Below, one piece after another: positions 1 through 8,235 of a stretch of DNA of 25,124 nt (positions are counted from its first letter, which is position 1; each line of letters opens with the position of its first letter). Origin of the DNA: Vanrija pseudolonga (taxonomy: Eukaryota > Basidiomycota > Tremellomycetes > Trichosporonales > Trichosporonaceae); assembly GCF_020906515.1 (NCBI RefSeq), contig NW_026944021.1, positions 1 through 25,124 on the forward strand. Direction: 5' to 3'. The notes beneath the pieces were generated by a model. It saw only the letters and a list, made by a program, of their open reading frames with translations, searched no databases and was not told the DNA's origin. The position numbers were made by a program, and so were the translations under genes.

Positions 1-499
1 ACTCATAGTGTTATTATTACTGTATTTTATTATATTGGTCAAAAAAATCGAGCATTAAATGATAACACTATTAATAATCTAGGTGATATGCTTAGAAAAT
101 TATTTGGACGGCCAGTAGAATTACGATTTGTTAAATTACATTATCCGTTTTTAAATAGAAATATTCTTGCTTAAATGTATTAGATTAAATGTCAATCGCC
201 GAAAATTTAAATGGTTATTAAAAAATTATTAAGAAAGGGCCTGTGCTTAATTTAACGATCTTCCCAGTAATGAGAAAAGATCCAACTCAAGTATTACCTG
301 CTATTCAAGGGATATAATTTAAATTACTCTGGCGACCCTCTTAGTCAACGAGCACGACCACGAAAAAACTATCTTAAAAAAAAAGTTGGAACATTTTATA
401 AAGATCATAAAACATCATTTATTGATTATAGAAATTTACTACTAAAAATAACGTGGAGCGTATACAGTTAAAGTTTGGATTAGTCAATTACTATTTTAA
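1..499 (+). CDS. rps3: rps3, C-terminal part, with several +1 frame changes
   Basis: Small-subunit ribosomal protein S3 of the mitochondrial ribosome (fungal Rps3/Var1 family). The frame continues the N-terminus at 24924-25124 across the end of the window. Frame 1 (1-171) carries the family core, with GRPVELRFVKLHYPFLN and then NILA, and meets UAA at 172. The homologous sequence goes on in successive +1 frames: KCIRLNVNRRKFKWLLK (from 173), KKGPVLNLTIFPVMRKDP to PAIQGI (to 314), SGDPLSQRARPRK and SFIDYRN (from 316), then GAYTVKVWISQLLF ending at UAA 497-499. Each step is +1, so one base would have to be skipped near 172, 224-230, 315 and 451-454. With the N-terminal part the product would be about 230 residues, short but plausible for the family. 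An AATCCCC tag follows 6 bases after the stop. Whether the gene is expressed by frameshifting or editing, or is decaying, cannot be decided from sequence alone. Confidence 0.8.
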
Positions 500-505
500 A
501 ACCAT

Positions 506-512
506 AATCCCC
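506..512 (+). terminator. AATCCCC 3'-end tag after rps3
   Basis: Copy of the AATCCCC tag found after most genes here, 6 bases past the rps3 stop. Its position suggests a transcript end or processing point; the function is inferred. Confidence 0.5.
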
Positions 513-542
513 AAATTAATCACGTATATTTTGTATACATCC

Positions 543-570
543 CTTTTATAGTCTATATAGACTATAAAAG
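543..570 (+). repeat. 28-base perfect palindrome upstream of rnl
   Basis: Perfect inverted repeat: the arm CTTTTATAGTCTAT is followed at once by its reverse complement. It lies between rps3 and rnl, about 18 bases before the rnl 5' helix, and could fold as a hairpin marking the rps3 3' end or the start of the rnl transcript. Confidence 0.7.
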
Positions 571-587
571 TATAACATAATATGGAT

Positions 588-3500
588 ATTTAGGTGTAAG
601 TAATCAAAGTGATTGTTAAGGATGCCTAGCAAACATTTATAAAAGGAGGAGCAAAAACCAAAAGCTATTACCAAAAAGCCATATATATTTGTATTATATA
701 GATATATGTGGGGGTAAATTAATACATAGCGATCCTAGGTAAACCAAACCCAATAACGCAGTGAACTGAACATCTAAGTAACTGTAGGAAAGGAAATCAA
801 CCGAGACTCCATAAGTAGTGGCGAGCGAAAGTGGACTAGCCGATTTAATTCATCTTATTGTAGAATGAACTGGAAAGAACATCCGAAGAAGGTGATAGCC
901 CTGTATACAAAGTAAGTGAATTAATGCATAAAGTAAAGCGGAAGAAAATCTGTTTGAAGTGGGGAACCATCCTCAAAGGCTAAGTATAAATGTTTAGCGA
1001 TAGCGTAGAGTAACGTGAGTGAAAGGTGAAAAGCAAGTCGATGACTGTTGAAATAGATTCTGAATTAGTGATCATACAAGCAATTAGAGCTATTCTATTG
1101 CTTTCAAGGAAGTATAATAAGAAAGTGATAATGTACCTTTTGTATAATGGGTCAGCGAGTTAATAATGGTAGCAAGGTTAATAGCCCTAGCGAAAGCAAC
1201 TGACATAGTAAAAATTTATGTGCGGGAATAGTTACTATTATTAGACCCGAAACCCGGTGATCTATCCATGATCAGATTAGTAATTAGATCGAATGGTTGA
1301 ATGTTGCATTATTCTCCAATGAATCGTGGATTGTCGGCGAAAGGCCAATCTGACCGGGAGATAGCTGGTACTCTCCGAAACATATTAAAGTATGACTCTC
1401 TGAAATAGATTTATGCTGGTACAGCACTGATTGTCATATTTACTTTTGTAGATTGAATTGGGGGGTCGTGAAGACTCTATCATTGATAGTTAGCCTCGGA
1501 ATAACATAAATTGATGCAGAGATTTCAGACTATTCATGATAAGGTGGATAGTCGAGACGGAAACAGCCGTGAACATAGAATAAGGTCCCAAAATGATGGT
1601 TAAGTGAAATAAGGCAGTTGTAGTTCTTAAACAACTATAAGGTGAGCTTGGTAGTGGCTATCCTTTAATAAAAGTGTAACAACTTAGTAGTCTATTGAAC
1701 TATGGCACCGAAGATATACGGGCCTAGACCATCTACCGAAACTATGTCTATAAAGTTAGTATGAATTTGATCATTAATGACATGCAAACAACCTTTTTAA
1801 TTCATAATATACAAAAAATATATGTAAATAGAATTTATTATATATTTACGTTAAATATATAGAATAATATATTATGAAGAGAAAAGCAAGGATTCTTACA
1901 GAACATATTAGGGTAGGAGAGCATTCAGTACGAATGAAGGGTAGTGTTACATTACTTGGACATAACTGAAGAGATTATGCTGACATGAGTAACGTAGAAA
2001 GAAGTTAGAATACTTCTCGCCGAATGCGAAAGGGTTACAAAGAAATGTTAAACAGCTTTGATTTAAAACGGCCTCTAAGACGAGCAAGATCGGATATTCT
2101 GTTCTTGATGAGTTTAAGTTAGAAAGTCTTTGACCAAGAAAAACATAAGAAGATCAGTCACTGTTTTGTATATACTTTCAGTCTATACCTAAAATACAAA
2201 CTGAATGTATATATAAAATATACTTTATGTACCAATAGGAGGTTATGATATCCTAGTGGTATCATTAAATGAGTATTGGAGGAAAATATAACACGTATAA
2301 GTTTAATATTATTAAACAGGTAGAAGTGAAGTATTTTTTAAACACGTGTAACTTAAGCATATTATTATGGCTTAGATCCATAATAATAATATAATGTTTA
2401 AGGATTATTTGAGTTACCGTACCTTAAACCGACACAGGTTCGCAGGTAGAGAATACTAAGGCGTAGAGATAATACAGATTAAGGAACTCGGCAAAATGCG
2501 TTCGTAAGTTTGACAATAAGAATGACCGAAAGGTGGCACAAAATCGTGAGGCACAACTGTTTACCAAAAACACAGGTATCTGCAATGTGGTTACACATAG
2601 TATAGGTGCTGAATCTTGTCCGGTGCCATTAGTATAATATTGATAATGTGAAAGTTTATTAATAGAAAGCCTGGTAAACGACAGACTTAACCATAAGGTT
2701 TTTAACAGTAGCGAAATTCTTTGGCCGTTAAATGCGGTCCTGCATGAATAGAGTAATGATGCTTCAACTGTCTCAATCTGTATCTCAGTGAAATTGAATT
2801 AGCCGTGAAGATGCGGTTTAAATGTGGCTGGACGGGAAGACCCTATGCAGCTTTACTATAACTAGTTATTATTACCATTAGAAAGTATAACAGAGTAGAG
2901 GGTAGTCGATAAGACGCAGTTGAAACACCCTTAAAAATTTCCAATGGTAGTTCACCTATAGGGAAAATGGCTAGCGGGTAGTTTAACTGGGACGGTTTCC
3001 TCCAATAGAGTATCGGAGGACTTCAAAGGTATGTAATATATTAGATGGAAACTAATGTGATTATGAAATAACAACATAAGATTTAAAGGTTTAAGCATGC
3101 TTAACTGCAAGACTGATAAGTCAAGCAGTTACGTAAGTAGGACTTAATGAACCGGTGATATTAAATGGAAAAGTCATCGATCAAGAAATAAAAGTTACGC
3201 TAGGGATAACAGGCTGATAGCCCACGAGAGTCCATATTGTCTGGGCTGTTTGGCACCTCGATGTCGACTCATCTTATCCTCTTGGTGTAGTCGCTAAGAA
3301 GGGTCCGGCTGTTCGCCGGTTAAAAAGGTACGTGAGTTGGGTTCAATACGACGTGAGTCAGTATGGTTCCTATCTTCCACATTAATGAATAATCGTATTT
3401 TAGATGGCCCTTTAGTACGAAAGGACCGAGGTTTGCGTTCCTCTGGTGTACCAATTGTTGACATATAAGTTGGCACCGTTGGGTAGCTATGAACGTTAAG

Positions 3501-3664
3501 AATAAAAGCTGACAGCATATAAGCTATTGAAGTCTACTAAATGAGATTATAAAGCGTTTATAAACGCAAGGTAAGAGATAGACTATCTCTAGATAGGTTA
3601 CGTGTATAAGCATCGTAAGATGTTAAGCTTAGTGATACTAATTTACCTATTTACTTACACCTAC
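588..3664 (+). rRNA. rnl: Large subunit ribosomal RNA
   Basis: Mitochondrial 23S-like rRNA, about 3.08 kb and uninterrupted. The ends are set by helix 1: TAGGTGTAAGTA at the 5' side pairs with TACTTACACCTA at 3652-3663. Conserved landmarks are GGACGGGAAGACCCTATGCA (about 2830-2849), ACTGGGACGGTTTCCTCC of the peptidyl-transferase region (about 2986-3003), CGATGTCGACTCATC and GGCTGTTCGCCGGTTAAA (about 3259-3323), and the sarcin-ricin loop AGTACGAAAGGACCG (3414-3428). An AT-rich variable segment lies at about 1790-1875. No intron interrupts the peptidyl-transferase region, where many fungi carry one. Exact termini would need transcript mapping. Confidence 0.95.
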
Positions 3665-3705
3665 CATATTTCGAAGCGCGCTGAATAATAATAAAATTGG
3701 CACGT

Positions 3706-3774
3706 ACATATGATACTTCTATAATAATAATAACATAGAAGGGGGATTATTAAATTATTAATTTATCATATGTA
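3706..3774 (+). repeat. Nested hairpin in the rnl 3' flank
   Basis: TACATATGATA (3706-3716) is matched by TATCATATGTA about 50 bases later. Inside it CTTCTAT pairs with ATAGAAG. GGGGATTA next to the inner stem can also pair with TAATCCCC at 3805-3812, so alternative folds exist. Probably part of rnl transcript maturation. Confidence 0.5.
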
Positions 3775-3805
3775 TACTTTGTAAAAAACAAGAAAAATAA
3801 CACCT

Positions 3806-3812
3806 AATCCCC
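3806..3812 (+). terminator. AATCCCC 3'-end tag after rnl
   Basis: AATCCCC followed by GA and then a long palindrome (3815-3842). It lies about 140 bases past the rnl 3' helix and just before tRNA-Cys. Confidence 0.5.
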
Positions 3813-3814
3813 GA

Positions 3815-3842
3815 TATTAATAATATTTAAATATTATTAATA
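3815..3842 (+). repeat. 28-base perfect AT palindrome after the rnl tag
   Basis: Perfect inverted repeat built on the arm TATTAATAATATTT, only two bases after the AATCCCC tag and three bases before tRNA-Cys. Tag plus hairpin recurs elsewhere in the genome (6012-6044, 14680-14734, 21318-21354). Confidence 0.7.
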
Positions 3843-3845
3843 AAA

Positions 3846-3915
3846 GAGTTCACAAGTGGTTTCTTGACATTGGATTGCAAATCTGATAGATAGAGTTCAA
3901 TTCTCTATGGATTCT
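3846..3915 (+). tRNA. trnC: tRNA-Cys (GCA)
   Basis: Cloverleaf: acceptor GAGTTCA/TGGATTC, D stem CAAG/CTTG, anticodon stem TTGGA/TCTGA with loop TTGCAAA (anticodon GCA), T arm TAGAG/CTCTA, discriminator T. Confidence 0.92.
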
Positions 3916-3998
3916 ATAAATAGGAGTTATTTTATAATTAACTCTGCTATATAAGTAATATAGATACATGTTAAAAGAGACAACATACAAATAAAAAT

Positions 3999-4069
3999 TG
4001 GGGCATTGTATAATGGTAGTATCTTGATTTCCAAAATCAATTGTGGTGGTTCGATTCCATCTGCCCCAG
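3999..4069 (+). tRNA. trnW: tRNA-Trp (CCA)
   Basis: Acceptor TGGGGCA/TGCCCCA, anticodon stem TTGAT/ATCAA with loop TTCCAAA, so T33 precedes anticodon CCA; T arm GGTGG/CCATC. Most fungal mitochondria have UCA here, which also reads UGA as Trp. A CCA anticodon should read only UGG. I found no second tRNA-Trp among the 24 tRNAs. Confidence 0.9.
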
Positions 4070-4088
4070 ATAATCTTTAAATATTAAA

Positions 4089-4159
4089 GGGGGATTAGAT
4101 TAATGGTAAATCGCCGTTCTTACACAACGTCTATAGAAGTTCGATTCTTCTATCCCCTA
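4089..4159 (+). tRNA. trnV: tRNA-Val (UAC)
   Basis: Acceptor GGGGGAT/ATCCCCT, D stem GATT/AATC, anticodon loop CTTACAC (anticodon UAC), T arm AGAAG/CTTCT, discriminator A. The CCCC in its acceptor is structural and is not counted as a 3'-end tag. Confidence 0.92.
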
Positions 4160-4288
4160 TCAATCAGAATCAAAATACAAATGCACACTGATTACATTTT
4201 CAATTATTGTTTCCTTTTCTTTATTTTAATAGATAAAAAAGTAATAAATATTATTATATATTATATATAACTAATATATATTAAGGAT

Positions 4289-5071
4289 ATGACCAAAATT
4301 TTTAAAGTAATGCATACATTATTATCATTAATTTTTAATCCAGTTCTATGTGATGCTCCAGAACCTTGGCAACTTGGATTCCAAGATGGTGCAACACCCG
4401 TATTCGAAGGAATTGTAGAATTACATAACACTGTATTCTTCTACTTAGTAGTTATTTTCGTTGGAGTAACTTGGGTAATGGGTTCAATTATTATTAACTT
4501 CGATAGTACGAAAAACCCTATTATTTACAAATATACTAACCACGGTACATTAATTGAATTAGTATGGACAATTACACCTGCTCTTGTACTAATTATTATT
4601 GCTTTCCCATCTTTCAAACTTCTATACTTAATGGATGAAGTAATTTCACCGTCTATGACTATTAAAGCTGTTGGACACCAATGGTACTGGTCATACGAGT
4701 ATAGTGATTTTATTAACGAAGATGGAGAATCAATTGAATTCGATTCATACATGATTCCAGATTCAGATTTAGAAGACGGACAATTACGACTATTAGATGT
4801 AGATAACCGAGTTGTTGTACCAGTCGATACACATATTCGATTCGTTGTAACAGGGGCTGATGTAATTCATGACTTTGCTGTACCATCTTTAGGATTAAAA
4901 ATTGATTGTACTCCAGGACGATTAAATCAAACATCGGTATTTATTCAACGAGAAGGAGTGTTCTACGGACAATGTTCCGAGTTATGTGGAGTATATCACG
5001 GGTTTATGCCTATTGCTGTTGAGGCAGTAAGTTTACCTAAATACTTAGCATGGCTTGACTCACAAAGATAA
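4289..5071 (+). CDS. cox2: Cytochrome c oxidase subunit 2
   Basis: Subunit 2 of complex IV in the inner membrane; it accepts electrons from cytochrome c through the dinuclear CuA centre. The 260 residues hold a leader that probably ends just before [10 protein letters not shown] (residue 22 on), two membrane helices (about 48-70 and 90-113), the aromatic stretch [10 protein letters not shown] (129-138) and a complete CuA site: H194, C229, E231, C233, H237, M240. The start at 4289 gives a normal leader; an in-frame ATG at 4310 is the alternative. It ends in TAA. It has no tag of its own: an unknown gene begins 14 bases on, and the next AATCCCC follows that gene, which suggests a shared transcript. 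Confidence 0.98.
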   Translation: MTKIFKVMHTLLSLIFNPVLCDAPEPWQLGFQDGATPVFEGIVELHNTVFFYLVVIFVGVTWVMGSIIINFDSTKNPIIYKYTNHGTLIELVWTITPALVLIIIAFPSFKLLYLMDEVISPSMTIKAVGHQWYWSYEYSDFINEDGESIEFDSYMIPDSDLEDGQLRLLDVDNRVVVPVDTHIRFVVTGADVIHDFAVPSLGLKIDCTPGRLNQTSVFIQREGVFYGQCSELCGVYHGFMPIAVEAVSLPKYLAWLDSQR

Positions 5072-5085
5072 AGGCAACAACAACG

Positions 5086-6008
5086 ATGAAAGTTTTACTC
5101 AGAATTAACTATTATTTTTACATGAACGATCAATTTATATTTTATTAGAGAATACCCAAGAATGGATTATAATTTCTTAGTTAATTTATACAACTTGATT
5201 TTTACATCGTTTATTATCCCTCCATTTATGAAATATATATTGATAGGAATAAGTTCTTTAAGTATATATTCTCAAGTGATAGGGTTCAGATTATTAATTC
5301 AATCTACATATTATCAAATTTTAGTAATTAAAATAACTAATTATAAAGATATTATGTCATTAATTAAATTAATCATTATCGTTTTATGGAAACTATTCAT
5401 AATTTCCTTTAAATCAATTAGATTTGCTATAAATATATCTGATACTATTTTCCAATCAGTCTATTGTCATTTGGATCTCCCACCTAGATGAGATATGAAG
5501 ACTATTAATAAAGATAAGGGTAAAATTATTTATTATCTCTTTACTGCCGAATTTATACAAACATGGGACTACAAATACTGGGTATTCTTTCACAAGGGAA
5601 GGTTAAACTATTATGTTATCTACCATGTATTAATATTGATAGAATTTCTACTCAAGTAGAACAAATTCTAAAAAACTGAAATCTTGCAATAAATCAATCA
5701 CCTAATTTTAATTTTCCTTCTAAATTACGATGGGCGAGAATAAAGGGTTATGATAGACCTAATAGAATTCACTTAGTATATAAATATAAAGAAGGAAGTT
5801 TTCATCACGAGGATTCTATTTTCGCTTTAATAGGAACCGAATTATTTCCTTATAATAAACATTCTATGCTTTAGCTGTTAATGATAAGGACAACGCATTT
5901 TATTATGGACCTACTCCTACACGTAATTTAGACGATGATAAATACTTAAAGGAATTAATTGAAAAAACAATTGACCAAAGAGTAATTGAAGCTGCAAAAC
6001 CTAAATAA
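5086..6008 (+). CDS. Unknown protein gene with several frame changes
   Basis: I do not recognise the product. ATG 5086 opens MKVLLRINYYFYMNDQFIFY, the same MKVLLR start as rps3, and meets TAG at 5146. A +1 step there joins the next open frame (from 5147), which runs to TGA 5489 and encodes a hydrophobic segment with several likely membrane helices. A third part in another frame (about 5563-5871) contains one TGA (5677) within ILKN-TGA-NLAI, then FPSKLRWARIKGYDRP and FALIGTELFPYNKH. A last part in a third frame (about 5868-6008) reads ALAVNDKDNAFYYGPTPTRN and ends KPK-TAA. The junctions near 5490-5600 and near 5870 are uncertain; the last one is -1, or two +1 steps. An AATCCCC tag with a strong hairpin follows. 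It may be a fast-evolving gene expressed by recoding, or a decaying one. I see no motif that gives a function. Confidence 0.45.
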
Positions 6009-6011
6009 TTT

Positions 6012-6044
6012 ATTATTCATAATCCCCTAAGGATTATGAATAAT
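6012..6044 (+). terminator. AATCCCC tag within a 14-bp hairpin
   Basis: Arm ATTATTCATAATCC (6012-6025) pairs perfectly with GGATTATGAATAAT (6031-6044) around a five-base loop; the AATCCCC tag (6021-6027) sits at the loop. It starts four bases after the TAA of the unknown gene. The strongest tag-plus-hairpin of the set; it likely ends the cox2 unit. Confidence 0.6.
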
Positions 6045-6152
6045 CTTCGAACCTTTTAAATAAGTTGACAATATTTGGTATAACCTAATCTTAAGTATCA
6101 ATCACTAATTATATTGATAGTATCTCAATATAATCAATTCAAATCTAAATTT

Positions 6153-7142
6153 ATGTTAAATATTTTATTAAATTTTCTAGAAGTATTAATTGTACTTGTG
6201 CCAATTTTATTAGCAGTTGCTTTCATGACTATTATTGAACGAAAAGTTATGGGTTCAATGCAACGACGAGTTGGACCTAATAAAGTAGGATATTATGGAG
6301 TATTACAACCATTTGCAGATGCCCTTAAATTAATTGTTAAAGAAACAGTTATTCCTGCACATGCAACAAAAAGCCTATTCTTTCTAGCCCCTATTATTAC
6401 ACTAATCTTCAGTTTATTAGGTTGGGCAGTAATTCCATTTGGTGCTGGTTTAACAATTTCAGACTTCTCACTAGGTATTCTATATACATTAGCTATTTCA
6501 TCTATTGGTATCTATGGAGTTCTATTCGCTGGATGGTCAGCTAACTCTAAATATGCCTTCCTTGGTTCACTACGATCAACTGCTCAAATGATTTCATATG
6601 AATTAGTCCTAAGTTCAGCAATTCTAACAGTAATTATTTTAACAGGATCATTTAATATTACAGCTATTATTGAAAGACAAGAAGCAATTTGGTTTATTAT
6701 TCCACTATTACCAGTATTCATTATCTTCTTTATTTCAGCTTTAGCTGAAACAAATCGAACACCTTTCGATCTACCTGAAGCAGAATCAGAACTAGTTGCT
6801 GGTTTCTTCACAGAACATAGTGGTATGATTTTCGTATTCTTCTTCCTTGGAGAATATTGTAGTATTGTATTAATGTCTTCATTAACCGCTATTTTATTCT
6901 TAGGAGGATATAATATTCCAGAATTATTTGTAAATGATACCTTTATTAATATTCAAAGTATTGTATTAGGAATTAAAACATGTATCTTCTGTTTCTTATT
7001 CGTATGGACTCGAGCAACATTCCCTCGGCTCCGATATGATCAACTTATGGTGTTCTGTTGGACAGGTATGTTACCTATCATTATTGCTTTTGTAATTCTT
7101 GTACCAAGTATTCTTGTAGCATTTGATATTACACCATATTAA
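6153..7142 (+). CDS. nad1: NADH dehydrogenase subunit 1
   Basis: Membrane subunit of complex I forming part of the quinone chamber and proton path. The first ATG that fits the family is at 6153 (MLNILLNFLEVLIVLVPI), giving 329 residues; an upstream in-frame TTG at 6114 would add 13 residues unlike the family. Hallmarks are IIERKVMGSMQRRVGPNKVG near the N-terminus, the RSTAQMISYELVL loop, NRTPFDLPEAESELVAGF in the middle and WTRATFPRLRYDQLM near the C-terminus, with about eight membrane helices. It ends in TAA, and an AATCCCC tag follows 18 bases later. It converges on atp6, which is on the opposite strand. Confidence 0.97.
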   Translation: MLNILLNFLEVLIVLVPILLAVAFMTIIERKVMGSMQRRVGPNKVGYYGVLQPFADALKLIVKETVIPAHATKSLFFLAPIITLIFSLLGWAVIPFGAGLTISDFSLGILYTLAISSIGIYGVLFAGWSANSKYAFLGSLRSTAQMISYELVLSSAILTVIILTGSFNITAIIERQEAIWFIIPLLPVFIIFFISALAETNRTPFDLPEAESELVAGFFTEHSGMIFVFFFLGEYCSIVLMSSLTAILFLGGYNIPELFVNDTFINIQSIVLGIKTCIFCFLFVWTRATFPRLRYDQLMVFCWTGMLPIIIAFVILVPSILVAFDITPY

Positions 7143-7160
7143 TAAAAATTTCAAAATACT

Positions 7161-7167
7161 AATCCCC
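7161..7167 (+). terminator. AATCCCC tag after nad1
   Basis: Plus-strand tag 18 bases past the nad1 stop. It faces the minus-strand tag of atp6 at 7249-7255, so the convergent spacer is bounded by two opposed copies. Confidence 0.5.
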
Positions 7168-7213
7168 AAATATACTATGCATAAAACAGAAACAATATAT
7201 CTTTACTATTAAG

Positions 7214-7228
7214 TTAAAAGAAGGGAGG
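7214..7228 (+). promoter_or_regulatory. TTAAAAGAAGGGAGG spacer motif
   Basis: Member of a recurring TWAAAAGAARG family found in spacers. Here it lies in the convergent nad1/atp6 spacer with no plus-strand gene directly after it, which weakens a promoter reading. Confidence 0.2.
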
Positions 7229-7248
7229 CAATATATCAAATTGTCTAT

Positions 7249-7255
7249 GGGGATT
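7249..7255 (-). terminator. AATCCCC tag after atp6 (minus strand)
   Basis: GGGGATT on the plus strand, so AATCCCC on the atp6 strand, 28 bases past the atp6 stop. It shows that the tag follows coding direction. Confidence 0.5.
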
Positions 7256-7283
7256 ATATAATGATAGGATAATTTTAATTAAA

Positions 7284-8051
7284 TTAGTGAAGGTTAATTC
7301 TGTCTTTAAGATATGAACATGTTAGAACACAGAATACATAAGCTTGAATAACTGATACAGCTAATTCTAGACCAATTAGAGCTACGAAAATAGCGAATGG
7401 AATTAATGTTAATACAGCTACAATTAAACCAGATGTAAATAATTTAGCAAGGAATGTACTTAAAATTTTCAGTAGTGTATGACCCGCTACCATGTTAGCG
7501 AAAAGCCGTACACCAAGTGAAACAGCTCGAGCTAAGTATGAAATTAGTTCAATTAGAACTAACATTGGAACTAATACTAAAGGTGTACCGGATGGAATGA
7601 AATATGAGAAGAAATGTACTCCGTGGATTGATAATCCAAGTGTTGTTACTCCAATGAAAATCATCACAGATAATCCAATAGATACAATAACACTTGTAGT
7701 GATAGTGAAGCTATAAGGTACGTTACCTGTAAGGTTAGCAATAATTACGAAGAAGAATAGAGAATAAATAAATGGAGTGTAGATTTCGTTTGTTGAACCA
7801 ATTTGATCTCGAACCATACCTTGTACAGATGCATATGCACTTTCTAATGCAACTGACCATTTACTTGGAATTAATTTGTAATGGTTATTAGCTACGATGT
7901 GTAATGAAAGTACTAAAAATACTACAATAATTGTGTAGAATGTTAAATTTGTAAGTGATAGGTTAAATTCTCCAAAAATAGGAGCACTAACACTAATAAA
8001 AGGTAGAACTTCGAATTGTTCTAATGGTGAATTAATGAAAAAGTTTGTCAT
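7284..8051 (-). CDS. atp6: ATP synthase F0 subunit a
   Basis: Subunit a of the F0 proton channel in the inner membrane. 255 residues, normal for fungi, with a short N-terminal segment (MTNFFINSPLEQFEV) of the kind usually cleaved to start near SPLEQF. The essential arginine is R182 in LGVRLFANMVAGH, followed by the family helix GLELAVSVIQAYVFCVL near the C-terminus. It ends in TAA. It is the last gene of the minus-strand block, with rns upstream and an AATCCCC tag just downstream. Confidence 0.97.
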   Translation of the reverse strand: MTNFFINSPLEQFEVLPFISVSAPIFGEFNLSLTNLTFYTIIVVFLVLSLHIVANNHYKLIPSKWSVALESAYASVQGMVRDQIGSTNEIYTPFIYSLFFFVIIANLTGNVPYSFTITTSVIVSIGLSVMIFIGVTTLGLSIHGVHFFSYFIPSGTPLVLVPMLVLIELISYLARAVSLGVRLFANMVAGHTLLKILSTFLAKLFTSGLIVAVLTLIPFAIFVALIGLELAVSVIQAYVFCVLTCSYLKDRINLH

Positions 8052-8216
8052 TATTATTGTTTTATAGTATATAGGTCTATGTATTCATCGCATTGATGAA
8101 TGTGCGACTTTCGTCGTTTATTAAAATAAGTATTTTAACTATCTATATTATAGAAAATAATATGCAATTTAAATCTAATTAAAAGAAATCTAATTATTTT
8201 CAAATCTATTGAATTA

Positions 8217-8235
8217 TACGGGGAATAAATTCGTG
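8217..8235 (-). terminator. ATTCCCCCG tag at the rns 3' end
   Basis: On the minus strand the rns 3' end is followed by ATTCCCCCG flanked by a short GAATT/AATTC inverted repeat. A slightly variant copy of the tag. Confidence 0.4.

Noticed and set aside
3294-3518. Minus-strand open frame of 74 codons
   Set aside because: It is antisense to conserved rnl sequence, including the sarcin-ricin loop.
3741-3748. Minus-strand AATCCCC copy in the rnl 3' flank
   Set aside because: No minus-strand gene ends there; it more likely pairs with the plus-strand copy at 3806.
6114-6152. N-terminal extension of nad1 from TTG
   Set aside because: The 13 extra residues do not resemble Nad1, and ATG 6153 gives the usual N-terminus.
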